A stretch of DNA of 64,000 nucleotides from Eublepharis macularius (lineage: Eukaryota; Chordata; Lepidosauria; Squamata; Eublepharidae), in assembly GCF_028583425.1 (NCBI RefSeq), contig NC_072791.1, positions 29,581,368-29,645,367 of the forward strand, read 5' to 3'. Of this stretch, positions 12,966 to 23,360 are shown piece by piece; positions within the stretch are counted from its first letter, which is position 1; each line of letters opens with the position of its first letter. A program made the position numbers and the translations under genes. The notes under the pieces were generated by a model that ran no database searches, was not told where the DNA came from, and saw only the letters and a program-made list of their open reading frames with translations.

Positions 12966-13680
12966 TGTAGGGTTGCCAACCTCCAAATGGGGCCTGGAGA
13001 TCTCCCAACCAACAGGTTGAAATTAAATCAAAGGATCTCAGAACCAATGGGTTGAAATTAAATCAAGAGTTTTCAGCTAAACATTAGGAAGCGCTTCCTG
13101 ACAGTTAGAGCGGTCCCTCAGTGGAACAGGCATCCTCGGGAGGTGGTGGGCTCTCCTTCTTTGGAGGTTTTTAAGCAGAGGCTGGATGGCCATCTGACAG
13201 CAATGCTGATTCTGTGAACCTAGGCAGATCATGAGGGGTAGGGCAGGAAAGGTTACATCACTGCTTAGTTCTTGTGGCCCCTTTTTGCATGCCCAGGGTA
13301 AGGCTGATGACAACCTTGGGGTCAGGTAGCAAATTTCCCCAAGCCAGTTTGGCTAGGGATCCTGATGGAATTTTGTCATCTTCTGGGCATGGATTAAGGG
13401 TCACTGTGGTGGTGGGGAGGTATTTGGGAATTTCCTGCATTGTGCAGGAGACTGGACTAGATGACCTTATGGGTTCCTTCCACCCCTGTGATTCTATGAA
13501 AAATTACAACTGATCTTCAGGCAACAGAGATCAGTTCCCCTGGCAAAAATAGCTGTTTTGGAGGTGTGGGGTGTGGATTGTACATCATTAACCTGCTAAA
13601 TTCCCTCTCCAAAATTGTCTTTCCCAGGCTCCATCTCCTAATATCCAGGATTTTCCAATCCCAGAGCTGGTAATCCTAGA
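12966..13680 (+). repeat. hAT-type MITE (family A) split by a CR1 insertion
   Basis: The left end GGGTTGCCAACCTCC at 12971 and the right part (13505-13680, ending 'gagctggtaatccta') belong to the same family as the complete copy at 41834-42047. A sense CR1 end (13013-13500) sits between them, so the MITE was there first. Confidence 0.55.
13013..13500 (+). repeat. CR1 LINE 3' end, sense
   Basis: It encodes a decayed CR1 ORF2 C-terminus (the 'cagtggaacaggcatcctcg' and 'gaggtggtgggctctccttc' segments) and ends with the diagnostic 'gactggactagatgacc' and 'gattctatga' tail near 13497. It is 5' truncated, as usual for CR1. Confidence 0.7.
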
Positions 13681-13699
13681 ATACAATGTCACAAGATTA

Positions 13700-13915
13700 C
13701 CTTTGCAGGCTTGTTAAACCCTCTGAACTTTCAAAAGGTTGGTGAGATAGGACTTCCTTTTAGAGAAGCCATGTTGATTCTTCCTCAGGAAGGCCTATCG
13801 TCTATTATTTTGAATAAATCTATTTTTAATAACAACTCCCACTAATTTATCTAGAGCAGGTGTTTGGTTAACTGGCCTGAAGTTTCCTGGATCCATTTTT
13901 AGAAACAGGTGGTAT
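13700..13915 (-). repeat. CR1 LINE fragment, antisense (continuation)
   Basis: The 'gagaagccatgttgattctt' and 'aataacaactcccactaatt' segments are of antisense CR1 type. It is likely collinear with 12190-12650 and interrupted by the nested MITE and sense CR1. Confidence 0.5.
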
Positions 13916-13924
13916 CTTTGTGTG

Positions 13925-14310
13925 TGTGTTATTTGCTGTCAAGTCGCCTCCAACCTACGGCAATCCTATGAATGAAAGACCTCCAAAATGTCCTATCATT
14001 AACAGACTTGCTCAGATCCTGCAAACTGGAGGACGCGTCTTCTTGAAGTCAAGATATCAAGCCAGCTTGTTTTAGATCTTTCTCTTTTCCTACCGCCTTC
14101 CACTTTCCCTAGTATTATTGTCTTTTCCAGTGAGTCTTGTCTTCTCATGATGTGACCAAAGTACAATAGCCTGTTTTGACATTTTAGCTTCTAGGGAGGA
14201 TTCAGGCTTGATTTATTTATTTGTCCTCATTTATTTATTTGTCCTCATTTATTTGTCCTTTTGGCTGTCCGTGGTAACTGCAAAACACTCCTCCAGCACC
14301 TACCTTCCAA
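13925..14310 (-). repeat. BovB (RTE) LINE 3' end, antisense
   Basis: Read on the minus strand this is the end of the BovB ORF2 and its short tail: a 'RRQDSLEK'-like segment, 'GKVEG' and 'R' (frames broken), then the sequence around 'gacttgacagcaaataacac'. A second copy lies at 29263-29670. A local ATTTATTTGTCCTC triplication (about 14210-14255) occurs inside it. Confidence 0.65.
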
Positions 14311-14326
14311 TCATCTGGGTTTGATT

Positions 14327-14656
14327 TTAGCAACAAAAAAATCGTATTTGTCTCTGAGGGCCAGTGTCCCCCGTAGAGTCACCATAGAGGGGCCAGGTGT
14401 CTGAAAATTCCTCCACACGACTCAGCAGGGTTCTGAGCTGCTGTATCTGCTGAGTCTTTTGCTTTATCAGCCATACTCCTCCTTTCAGGGTTACAGCCTG
14501 GCGCCGTATGAGCTGTTCTTTGCAGCAGCTCGCCACGTGGACCGAGTTTCCTGCATACAACCACAAACGTCCAAAAAGACACATTTGCAGTGGAGTGCGA
14601 AGTTTTGCTGATGGCTGTAGTAACTGAGTCCCTGCACATGAAGACTTTGAGGTCAA
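14327..14656 (-). other. Unassigned 109-codon open frame, CpG-bearing
   Basis: The minus-strand frame runs from ATG at 14656 to a stop at 14327. The 330 bp carry about ten CpG dinucleotides, well above the surrounding DNA, and no repeat is recognised. The product starts MTSKSSCAGTQLLQPSAKLR and includes a Gln-rich stretch (KQKTQQIQQLRTLLSRVEEF) that could form an amphipathic helix. I do not recognise the protein. An overlapping minus-strand frame (14379-14639) is also open, which weakens the coding case. It could be a retrocopy, a small exon or chance. Confidence 0.2.
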
Positions 14657-15128
14657 GGGGTTATTAGAGCATTTGACAAAGACCTTTGAGGCCTGAGTTC
14701 AAATCCCTACTCTCGTGTATTAGAAACTAGTTAAAGAATATGATCTGTAGAATAGCAGTAAAAAACCTGTTCTCCCAGTGGCAGAAAGTAAGAGAACTGT
14801 GAACACCGACACTGAATCTGTGGCTAACTTAATTGGTGAGAATGCAGCGAGGAAGAAAAGCATGCCCTGCTTGGAGCTCCTTGGAGGAACAGTGGAATAA
14901 AAAAGCACTGCACAGATAGAACCATCTTATCATGTAATGCCATGAAGGACCCAAACAGGATGACGGGAAAAGGGTGAGCCCAGGCTTATCTATTTATGAT
15001 ACTGCAGAAAAAAAAATTATTTCATGACTTACCAGTCTGTACGTATGGGATGGGGGGCCCTTGGGTTTACAAGTTTGCTCTGAGCGCAGAGCAATGATGC
15101 TTGAATGCTGTAGCCCTGTCCACATTTC
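14657..15128. other. Unassigned DNA
   Basis: Contains a tRNA-like scrap near 14690 ('gaggcctgagttcaaatccc') that may be a SINE head. Nothing else is recognised. Confidence 0.35.
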
Positions 15129-15287
15129 TGATATTTGTGATTTCAGGGGGGTAGCCCTGTTGGTCCTCAGTAGAAGAGCAAGATTCAGGTCCAGTAGCAC
15201 CTTAAAGACCAACTAGATTTCCAGGGAATATGCATTCTCTGTGAAGTGCGTACCCTGGAAATCTAGTTGATCTTTATGATATTTGTG
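15129..15287. mobile_element. HHR-family inverted hairpin insertion with 11-bp TSD
   Basis: The insert 15140-15276 is flanked by direct repeats TGATATTTGTG (15129-15139 and 15277-15287). The left arm holds the family 3' end in inverted orientation ('gtccagtagcaccttaaaga', 'ccaactagatttccaggg'). The shorter right arm repeats its inner part in sense ('taccctggaaatctagttga'). The HHR core between the arms is replaced by unrelated sequence. It has the same asymmetric fold as 39413-39630. Confidence 0.55.
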
Positions 15288-15689
15288 CTAATGATGTTGT
15301 GTGAAACAGGGCAACATGCATATTTTCCAAGGCACACAGCTTCGTTATGCTCAGACATCCCCTTAAAAATCTGGTGCCGAATCAAACCTATCTGCCCTGC
15401 GGCAGCATGGAAAAGTCTGGTTTCCATTGTACTGCCTGGGAGTAGCTGGGGATTAGACAAGGGCTTTTTCTTTCTCTTTGGTTGGACCTGAGGAGAGGAG
15501 AGAGGCCGCTGACAGCGAGAGTTGTGTAAATAAGCAATTCAAACAAAGCTGGAAGTTTGTTCAAAGACCAAGAGTGCTTTTATGAAGACAAACGCTACAC
15601 GTTTTGAAACAGTTGCATGTATAATACATGTACCACACCTTTTCACACGACACAAGAGCGACTTTGTGGATGGAAATTTTTTAGGTCGG

Positions 15690-15990
15690 TAGCAGTGTTG
15701 GTCCACAGTAGAACTGCAGGATTTGAGTCCAGTGGTACCTTAGAGGCCAACAAGATTTTCAGCTTTCAAGAGTCAGAGCTCCCTTTAAGATGCAGCATCA
15801 TAATCCCATCATAGTTCTAGATAACTAGCAGGTAGTGTTGGTCTGCAGTAGAAGAGCGGGATTCAAGTGGTGCCTCGGCATCAACATGCAACCAGGAACA
15901 TAAGACTCAGGAATCTCCACTCCTGACTCTCCAAAGCTTATATCCTGAAAATCTTGTTGGTCTCTAAGGTGCCCCCGGATTCAAATCCTT
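15690..15990. repeat. Two decayed HHR-family fragments
   Basis: One fragment is antisense (about 15690-15800, 'gagtccagtggtaccttaga'). The other is mixed (about 15835-15985, ending 'aaaatcttgttggtctctaa'). Neither keeps an HHR core. Confidence 0.5.
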
Positions 15991-16422
15991 GTGGATGGGG
16001 AAGATCTTAGGCCGCCTGTGCTGCTGTCACTCTTCCTCTTACTACCAGAAATGCGGATAAAAATACACCCAGTACTGTCCCTCCAGGCAAACAAGCCAAC
16101 TCGAGCCCTGCTAAAACTCTCCACGAGGCCCTTGTTTCTGAAACTACCCCGATCTCGCACCAATTTAAGGTAGAAGAAAGATGCTGGGGGAGGGGGGGGT
16201 GGCGCTGGAGAACGGCTTGCCCGGCCACGGCGGTGCCAGTCCATCCAGTCTTAATTTGGGAAGGCGGATTAATCGGTCTCCACCACTTTACCCCCCCCCC
16301 CCCCAAATCCGCAGCCCTCGGGGACAGCTGCGCCACCCGGCTCGCCATTGCATAAGCCGCTAAGCGCTTACATAACGCGCCGTTTGCAAGCGAGGCCCCC
16401 TCCTCGCAGAGCTGAGAGACCC

Positions 16423-16729
16423 GGGCGGGGTGTGGGTGTGTGTCTGTCCTTGTCCCCGACGACTCGAGAGGCGCGCCCGGCCCTTCCGACGCGCATCCCC
16501 AGCACAGCCAACGCTCTGCCGAAGGGACAGCAGGCGGCTGCGGGGATGAGTCAGGCGGATCCCCGCAGGAGCCGGAGGGCAAGGGGTGGAGGTAGCCGGG
16601 CCGGGGAGGAGCCTCTGCAAACGCCGTCGATGCAAAGCCGGCCGCGACAGCCACGGGTCCTGGAGCCCTCCTGTCGCAGCCGGGCTTCGGAGGCGCTTTC
16701 CCCAGCAGGGTCCATGCCACCGGCTTTCG
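16423..16729 (+). other. SYNE3: Candidate noncoding first exon (3' boundary only)
   Basis: A strong splice donor (TTTCG|GTGAGT) occurs at 16729/16730 inside the CpG island. Since the first SYNE3 coding exon starts with an acceptor and has only 14 nt of 5' UTR, at least one upstream noncoding exon must exist; this is the best-looking site. The transcription start is not resolvable, so the left boundary is set at the GC box for convenience. Confidence 0.25.
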
Positions 16730-17117
16730 GTGAGTGGCAGTTTGCGCGCAAGCAGGGGCGGCCGGGGTGGGGTGGAGGTTGCATTAGTGAATCGGGACTT
16801 GCCTGGTTTGGTGGCCCCGCTCCCGGCTCTGGCTGGCACCGGCCGCTGGCAACCTTGGGCCCCTTCCCTTCGCCAGGCGAAACTTTTCCCCAGAGCCGGT
16901 CGCCTGGGGGAGGCGCGGGGGAGAGCGCGCTCCGTGTGCGGTCGAGCTGCCAGGCGGAGGAGAAGAGGAAATGTCCCTCTGGCTCGGGTGCCAGCCGCTC
17001 TGGTCTTAACCCGTCCGTGCCCCGCAGTGCGACTTTGGAAGCGGCCAGTACAAGCGCGCTCCTCTTTCCTCCCCTTGCAGCGGTGCGGAGTAGAGGGGGG
17101 TTAAGGAAGGGAGGAGA

Positions 17118-17225
17118 GTTTCAGGTCTGCAGTCGAAGCGCGAGGTTCGAGTCCAGTTGCACCTCAGGGACCAACTAGATTTCCAGGGTATGGGCTTTCG
17201 AGCTCTCTAAGGTGCAGTTGGATCG
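17118..17225 (-). repeat. HHR-family fragment within the CpG island edge
   Basis: The + strand shows 'gaggttcgagtccagttgca' and 'ccaactagatttccaggg', then TATGGGCTTTCGAGCTCTC. On the minus strand the last part retains CGAAAGCCCATA, a GAAA-box remnant. The CUGANGA half is missing. Confidence 0.45.
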
Positions 17226-17303
17226 GATGTAATGATGATGGATAGCTACCGGCGCGGGGCTGTTTTTAGTTGTGGTTTCAACGCCTGACTTGCGGGTCTA
17301 GGG

Positions 17304-17311
17304 TCACGTGA
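17304..17311. promoter_or_regulatory. Palindromic E-box (TCACGTGA)
   Basis: An exact TCACGTGA octamer at the downstream edge of the CpG island, followed by TGACGCGG near 17319. Such sites bind USF/MITF/TFE-type bHLH-ZIP factors. Function here is inference. Confidence 0.3.
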
Positions 17312-17554
17312 GAACGTTGTGACGCGGGATACAGAGGCGGTGCGGAAGCTCCAGTGCCGACGAGATTTTAAAAAATAAAACGAAGGCGCCGGGTTGAGAG
17401 GCGGAGGGGCCGCGCGGTTGCCTTCTTACGCCGTAGAGACTGTGGCGGTTTACTTATAGCTCTGGGAAGGAGGACCCTGGACGCTGGTTTGGGGAAGTAT
17501 AGATAGGTGTCTTTGGCTCACATTTAAAGGAAGGGGCACCAGACAGCTGCCCGC

Positions 17555-17640
17555 ATGGGTGTCTGAAGAAGGGAGCTCTGATGCTCGAAAGCTGACACTC
17601 TGAAAATCTTGCTGGTCTCTAAGGTGCCACTGGACTAAAA
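17555..17640 (+). repeat. HHR-family repeat with near-intact core
   Basis: CTGAAGA (17563-17569), a hairpin-forming stretch, GAAA (17587-17590) and then GCTG. The flanking GTGT (17559-17562) and ACAC (17595-17598) are complementary, as helix I requires. The expected C or U at the cleavage position is G (17594), which should block cleavage. The family 3' part 'aaatcttgctggtctctaag' follows. Confidence 0.55.
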
Positions 17641-17761
17641 AAGTGACTGCAGTGTGGAGACATGCTGTTAAAAGTTCCTAGCAAACTTTCCCCAACAACT
17701 TGAAACCTAGATTGGCTTTAATTGACGCATCTTTCAGAACCTTGAAATTAAAGGAAGGGGT

Positions 17762-17975
17762 AAGGTTGCCAGCTCTTGGATAGGAAATTCCTGGAAATTT
17801 GGGGGGTGGGTCTTGGAGAGGGTGGAGTTTGGGAAGTGGAGGGACCTCAGTGGGGTATAATGCCTCCAAAGCAGTCATTTTTCTCCAGGGAAAATGATAT
17901 CTGTGGCCTGGAGATCAGTTGTGATTCTGGGAGGTCTCCAGCCACCAACTGGAGAATGGCAACCCTAGAAGCAAG
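17762..17975 (-). repeat. hAT-type MITE (family A)
   Basis: It starts TAAGGTTGCCAGC and ends TGGCAACCCTA, with the usual internal 'ggagatcagttgtgattct' segment. Terminal inverted repeats of about 30 bp are visible. The flanking 8-mers do not match. Confidence 0.6.
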
Positions 17976-18229
17976 CTGCAGCCAATGTTATCTGAAACCA
18001 TGGAGAGGTGATAGGAGTTAATTCCACCAACCGTGGAAGGGAACAGTAAACGCCTGTTTAGTCTAAGGGAGTATCTTCTGTAGAAATTGGGGAGTGCAGC
18101 CTACTGCTTGGAAACTGGAGAAATTGGACAGGGATTCCTATGCTGCATTTCTAGTCTTCTAAGTAGGCACTTTGCACACACACACAAGAAGTAAAGTGGA
18201 TGAAATGCTATTCAGGCTTTCGACTGGGG

Positions 18230-18525
18230 AGAGGCCAGCTTTGGAGTGCTGTGCAAAGTACATTATGCCCCCCCCCCCCCAGGGTGCCGTTCAGAGGCTG
18301 CAACTGCCAGAAGGTGCAACTTGCAGAGGCTGCAACTGCCAGAAGGTGGTAGCGCATCAGGTGCACAGAAGATTTTACATTCAGTCCCCAGCATCTCCAG
18401 TGAAGGATCATAAGACCTCTCAGCCTAAGACCCTGGAGAGGCACTGCTGGTCTAAATAGACAATACTGACTCTGATGGGTTGAGGGTCTGATTTACTATA
18501 AGGCAGCCTCATGTGTGGTGAAGCA
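18230..18525 (+). repeat. SINE type 2 with an internal 32-bp duplication
   Basis: The body has 'cccagcatctccagtgaagg' and 'gtctgatttactataaggca'. In the 5' part, a 32-bp unit starting CAGAGGCTGCAACTGCC is repeated (18292 and 18324). A run of 14 C precedes it. Confidence 0.5.
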
Positions 18526-19014
18526 GCTCATAGGAGCAAGACATCTCCCCCCCCCATTGCATTCAATTAGCATTCTGTAGGTTTGTTCTGCCTTTCTGTC
18601 CTTCCAATGAAGAATGTCTAAAATTCATTCCACAAGTCACACGTGTGCAGTTTGCTGTAGCTTGCACTTCTTTCTGGTCACGTATACCGGTTGCCTTTCC
18701 CATCTAATGTGCAGAAAAGCTTGTGCACTTTGATGAAGCCCAACCTAGAAAGGAGCCTTGATGCGATTGTGTTGGGATTCCTGTTTAATGCTGTTTTCCA
18801 TCAGAGTACGCAAAGGCTTGTGTGCGCTGATAACCTGTACACTGAGAAAAAGAGATGTGAATAGACAAAAGTAAGGGAATAGTGTGGGGAACGAAACTGA
18901 AAAGTGTGGGAAATTAGCATAGGCAGCTGTTAGCTACGAGTGATAAAGTCTGCTCTACCGCTTCATCATTCTACCAGCTTGTTCTGCTGCAGGGGTTCAC
19001 CAAGACTTAAGCCT

Positions 19015-19130
19015 AGATATTTAGTTATTTATTTAAATATCTCTATCCTACTTTTCCCCTGTGAGGACCCAAAGTAGCTTACACCCCCCCCTCCCCCATG
19101 ATTAAATAAACAAGCAAACATCCAGCAGCT
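19015..19130 (-). repeat. SINE tail fragment, antisense
   Basis: 'atctctatcctacttttccc' and 'gaggacccaaagtagcttac' are the antisense 3' portion of a SINE seen elsewhere (for example 40555). No tRNA-like head remains. Confidence 0.35.
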
Positions 19131-19229
19131 AAAATAAAAAGTCAGTACAACTCCAGGGTTGGTCTGGGATCCAACTAGGCCAGCTCATTCAAGGCCACAG
19201 GCTGTTAGCCAAAGAGAACTACTGTAGCA

Positions 19230-19480
19230 TAAGGTTAAGTGGCTGGGCTGCAACCTTGCAAATCAGCACTCTGCTGGTTCGAATCCCACAACTGCCATGA
19301 GCTCAGCAGGTCACCTTGGGTAAGCCACTGCTCTCAGCCCCAGCTCCCCAGCTGGACCGTGGGGATAATAATAGTGACTTTGTTCACTGCTCTCAGTGGG
19401 ACACTAATCTGTTTAGAAGAGTGGTATATAAGCGCAGTTATTATTGTTGTTATTAAAGGCCAAGAACCCTTTAGCCCTTG
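19230..19480 (+). repeat. tRNA-headed SINE, type 1
   Basis: A tRNA-like head with B box GGTTCGAATCC (about 19278), 'caggtcaccttgggtaagcc', and an end in a TTATTATTGTTGTTATTA tail. Confidence 0.65.
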
Positions 19481-22055
19481 ACAAAAGGTTGAGGCTTCTG
19501 GTCAGGTGCAGACTTTAAATAACTAAAAGAGGAAAGGAAGCTCTGTTTTTTGTTATTGTTGTTAGTGTGGCTCCTCAATATAATTAAGATAACTGAAGTA
19601 TCAGGAACTATTTAAAATGCTCGAAAGATAAATGGAGCTCAATGTAATGCAAAGTAGAAACACAGATCTGGAGTGGAGTTGGTTTTACAAGCGCTGTTTG
19701 AGACCTGCACTTCATTCGCCCCTTTGACGTCTTTATTAATTAAAAGATCGAATCCTTCTAGGCAGCAACTAGAAAGGTAAGAATGTGATCCGTCTGCTTG
19801 TCCTGTAAACTCCCTGGCCTATCACCAGCCTATAATGTATTCATGATTAGCCGATTAACATTTTAGATGCGTCTTGACTTGTGGCTCTGAAGAGTTAATG
19901 TGCAAAAGGCGTGCTCCCTTGGGTACAATTACAACCCAGCACGTGATGCTTTTCCACTGTAGACATGTGTTGTTGGCACACTTCAGGCAGGGAATCCTGC
20001 CCACATAGTTTAACTGGCTGTTGCGTGTTGCCTGCCTCTGTGAGGAATAAACAATCTTTCGTTCCAGAAAAGGAGGCGCTTCTACTAAGGAGGCTGCCAT
20101 TGGAAGACAGTTTTACATACTTTTATCATTCCATGGAATGTGTACAATGGAATTATTCAGGACAGCATTTTTAAAAAAGGGAACTGAGCTGTAGTAAAAT
20201 GGAACGATTCGAGAGAAAGGACAAGGGCTGCAGTTTAAGTTACTGTTTATTATATACGTTTCTTGAGTCTCAGCCAGAAAGGTAGACTATAAATAAAATA
20301 AATAAATGATCGAAGGGGGTAATTGCAAGAACACCTGGATGAGATGCAATATGCAGAGGAGGTGGGGGAGGGGGCGGGATCAGGCAGCCAGTTCTCGTTC
20401 CTGCCCGAAAGAACTTCTTGAGCTTGTTTCTAGCGTGCAAAACTGAAGTGGAGGAACTGTGAGCCTCCATGTAGACACACCCTTAATCCCTTTACTCTCC
20501 CATCTCTTTCTTATTTCCTTGCCCAGTTTTCAAACTTGGTACACAGCCTGATAATCGTAGTTCTACCTTTTGCTTTTCTTTAGGACACCTGTTCCTATAT
20601 CCACTTTCACCTCCAGCTTCTTTGTCGTTCCCCATTCTCACTTCCTAAAATCACTGATGTTAATATTCCCTGGAATCACCTACAACCTCTTTGTGATGTG
20701 TCTTTTGCTGTCTTTTTGTTTTGAACTCTTTGGGCCCTCTTTTCTTGTCTTGTCTTTTAACCGCTGCCAAACGAGAAGCAAAAATCCTGTGTTTGCACAG
20801 CGGTGTGTCAGCCCTTGCCAGGAGGGCTTCTCTTAAATTTTAAAGGAGCAATTTGCTATCCTACCTGGCCTTGGGTATGCATGAGCCTAGTTTGTCCTGC
20901 TTGTCTGGTATAGAAGCGTGGAGCAGTCACAAACAGAGGCCCAAATTAGTGCTTGCACTCCTGCAGCATCAGCTGATTGGGATGCTGTCCTCCCCATCAG
21001 TTTATTGCACATTTTCAAAAATTACCACTTGGACACGTTATGCATCTTGGCTCCAAGTTCTGCTGCTCCTGTGAAAGTGCAATTGTTTTGTCCTACCTGG
21101 GAAAATGCTATTTTTTTCCAGATAGCAGATTTGCTGTTGATGGTGTGGGGATGATGATGGAAGACAAACGTGCAAATGTCAGCACCTGGATATGTGCATT
21201 TCGCAGTTAGAGATGCCACCCAAATATCCCCATGCCAGTCACAAAAAGCAGGAAAACCAGGCCTCCCACAGACAAGATTGGGTAGAAAGTATCCTGTTTT
21301 TGCCTAGCGCTAAGTAACATGCATTCTGGTTTTTTTTTCTTTTTAAAAAGGGAATACTTAGTTTTTTTGCAGTGGTTTTTGAAGGAGTTCACAAAACGTG
21401 GGAGACTAAAATAGACATCAGGCCACGTGCTTCCTGAAAGCTCCTTGCTATGAAGGGAGTGTGCTAATTGGCTCTTCGGGGAAACCCACTTTCGTTTCCT
21501 AAGTGACTTGCCTCTGAACAGGAAACCTTTTCAGCAAGTCATCAGAACACTTTGCAGAATAAAATGGGTGGTGTCACAACAAGAAAGTCCACCCCCCCCA
21601 CACACACACCATATATTTAAGCTCTTTCCTTTGCATAGTCTGTCACTGACTTTTTATGCATGCAGCGGCATGACCCACGTGGCTTCTCATGATCTGTCAC
21701 TGTTTCACCCTATGTGTAAAACTTTGCAAAGATGCTACACAGATTTTGACTCTCTTTTCACAGCCATTGTTCCCCCTTTCTCCTCCGTAATAGTTAGATC
21801 CTCCTCCCAGTTAAAATGGTGAATTTGTACCTTTGCACCCATTTACCATTTTGTCGATGTACAGTAGGGGTTTTTAATGTGAAGCCCACTGACAACTTCT
21901 CGAGTGCCTGCCGAGTGTTTTTAGCAAGCGGATGGGGCCAGATGGAGCTTTTGCTCAGCAGGGCTTCTTACTGGCCAAGGGAGATCTGATTGTGCAATTT
22001 ATAAATATTGTTTCGGCAGTTGCTGCTACCACAGAACAAGGATCTTTCCTATTTT
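19481..22055. other. Unassigned putative intronic DNA
   Basis: No gene seen. A short A/T-rich LINE/SINE tail lies near 20235-20310. About 19690-19860 looks unique and compositionally even, and might hold conserved noncoding sequence, but I cannot test this. Confidence 0.35.
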
Positions 22056-22059
22056 ACTG

Positions 22060-22142
22060 ATGGTGAGCTCTATGTCTTTAATTCTTTCATTCACAGGATT
22101 GCCATAGGTCGGAGACGACTTGATGGCACATAACACACACAC
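22060..22142 (+). repeat. BovB LINE terminal tail, sense
   Basis: 'ggtcggagacgacttgatgg' followed by 'cacataacacacacac' is the signature 3' terminus of BovB (RTE) elements. The copy is severely 5' truncated. Confidence 0.65.
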
Positions 22143-23257
22143 GCAAGCTGTATGTATGGAAGAAAATATTTTAAACGTTATGTTCATTTTAAAAGGCATT
22201 CTGTTAAACAGAACTTCGTCCTGAAATATTGAATTGTTGCTGGTAGAGTTAAGCATAACCTTCCTCCCTTACATTTTGTAGTTGGTTCTGCCAACTGCAG
22301 CAGCCATTTTGTTGTTGTGCCCTGGGTCTGAATTCCAAAGGTGCTTGCAGGCTGGAAGAAGTTGAGGACCCCCGAGGTATATGCAGCTCTAATCAGAGCT
22401 ATTCCCGTCTAAACCCCTTGATTTCAATTAGCATAGATGGGAGTAGCTCTCCATTGGATCATACTGTCTGTTAATTTATTCTCCAACATCTGTTGGAGAC
22501 GGTGACTTCGCAGTCCATCTTCAAAGAGTTCCCCCGTCCCTATCAAGTCATTAGGGTATGAAATTTAGATTGATGCCTGGATAAAATTGCACAAAGCAAG
22601 CATTTGCTTGGGGGCAGGAGGAGTGTTAAAAAGCAGGGCCCCAAATTTAAGAAAGAGCAGGCACAGATTGTAATCCTAGAGCAATGAGGAACAGAGATAA
22701 AATTTGGTAAAATGAAAGTGCTAGAAAAGATGCATCTTTCTCTCTTTGAAGCATTCATTTGTTTTAGATGTACTCTGGGCATGCATCTGTACAAGGCTTC
22801 TGTCAAGGGTTATATGTCTGACCTTCAAGGAGGACTGTATGCAACAGCCTCTTGGAAGGATGGCGAACTGCTTGAGCAACTGGATCCAGTACGAAATGGT
22901 GTACAATGGGTTCAGGGGTGCTGTTCGGAGAGCAGTCTATAGGCCCAGAAAGTATGGGATGAAGAGCTTGTTAAATGAGTAGCACAGAGGTCTGGAAGGA
23001 TGCTGCAGCCTACAGGAGAAAAGGAACATAGCTGCAGATCATGAAGGGCTGGGAGCAGCCGATGAACAGCTGTCAGAATGTTATGTGCTGTTTCATTTCT
23101 GTGCATTATGTATGAAAGTTGTCTTTTGGCCCATGGTAAATGAAAAAGAGATGCAGAAGTCTAAGTCTGCTTGGCAAGGACACTCTTTTGGACTTAGTGT
23201 ATCTTCCCTTGGATCACAGATATTTGTAGACTGGCTTTGGTTACTGTACATCCAAAT
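22143..23257. other. Unassigned putative intronic DNA
   Basis: Overlapping frames of 60-90 codons occur at 22712-22982 on both strands, without any recognised domain. No splice pair is evident. Confidence 0.35.
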
Positions 23258-23269
23258 AAGGACTATTGT

Positions 23270-23355
23270 TGGTATTGTCGAAGGCTTTCACGGCCGGAGA
23301 ACGATGGTTGTTGTGGGTTTTCCGGGCTGTATTGCTGTGGTCTTGGCATTGTAGT
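23270..23355 (-). repeat. Inverted copy of the PLE 3' end at its 5' end
   Basis: From about 23305 to 23355 this is the reverse complement of 25136-25185 with few differences; 23270-23304 extends beyond it. Matching stops at GGCATTGTAGT, which corresponds to 25136 on the sense arm. Confidence 0.75.
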
Positions 23356-23360
23356 GGGAA

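Larger units (their letters stand above)
16000..17450 (+). promoter_or_regulatory. SYNE3: CpG island, candidate SYNE3 promoter
   Basis: This ~1.4-kb block is the only strongly CpG-rich, GC-rich region of its size in the window. It includes a GC box (GGGCGGGG, about 16423-16430), an AP-1-like TGAGTCA (16547-16553) and a palindromic E-box. No TATA box stands out, as expected for an island promoter. It is 5' to the SYNE3 exons on the same strand and no other gene is recognised downstream, so assigning it to SYNE3 is reasonable but inferred; the promoter could also be bidirectional. Long frames in both directions (up to 276 codons) overlap each other and reflect GC-rich composition, not proteins. 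Confidence 0.55.

Noticed and set aside
16007..17178. Long open frames of 159-276 codons on both strands in the CpG island
   Set aside because: They overlap each other in several frames, are Pro/Arg/Gly/Ser-rich as GC-rich DNA predicts, and show no domain or splice support.
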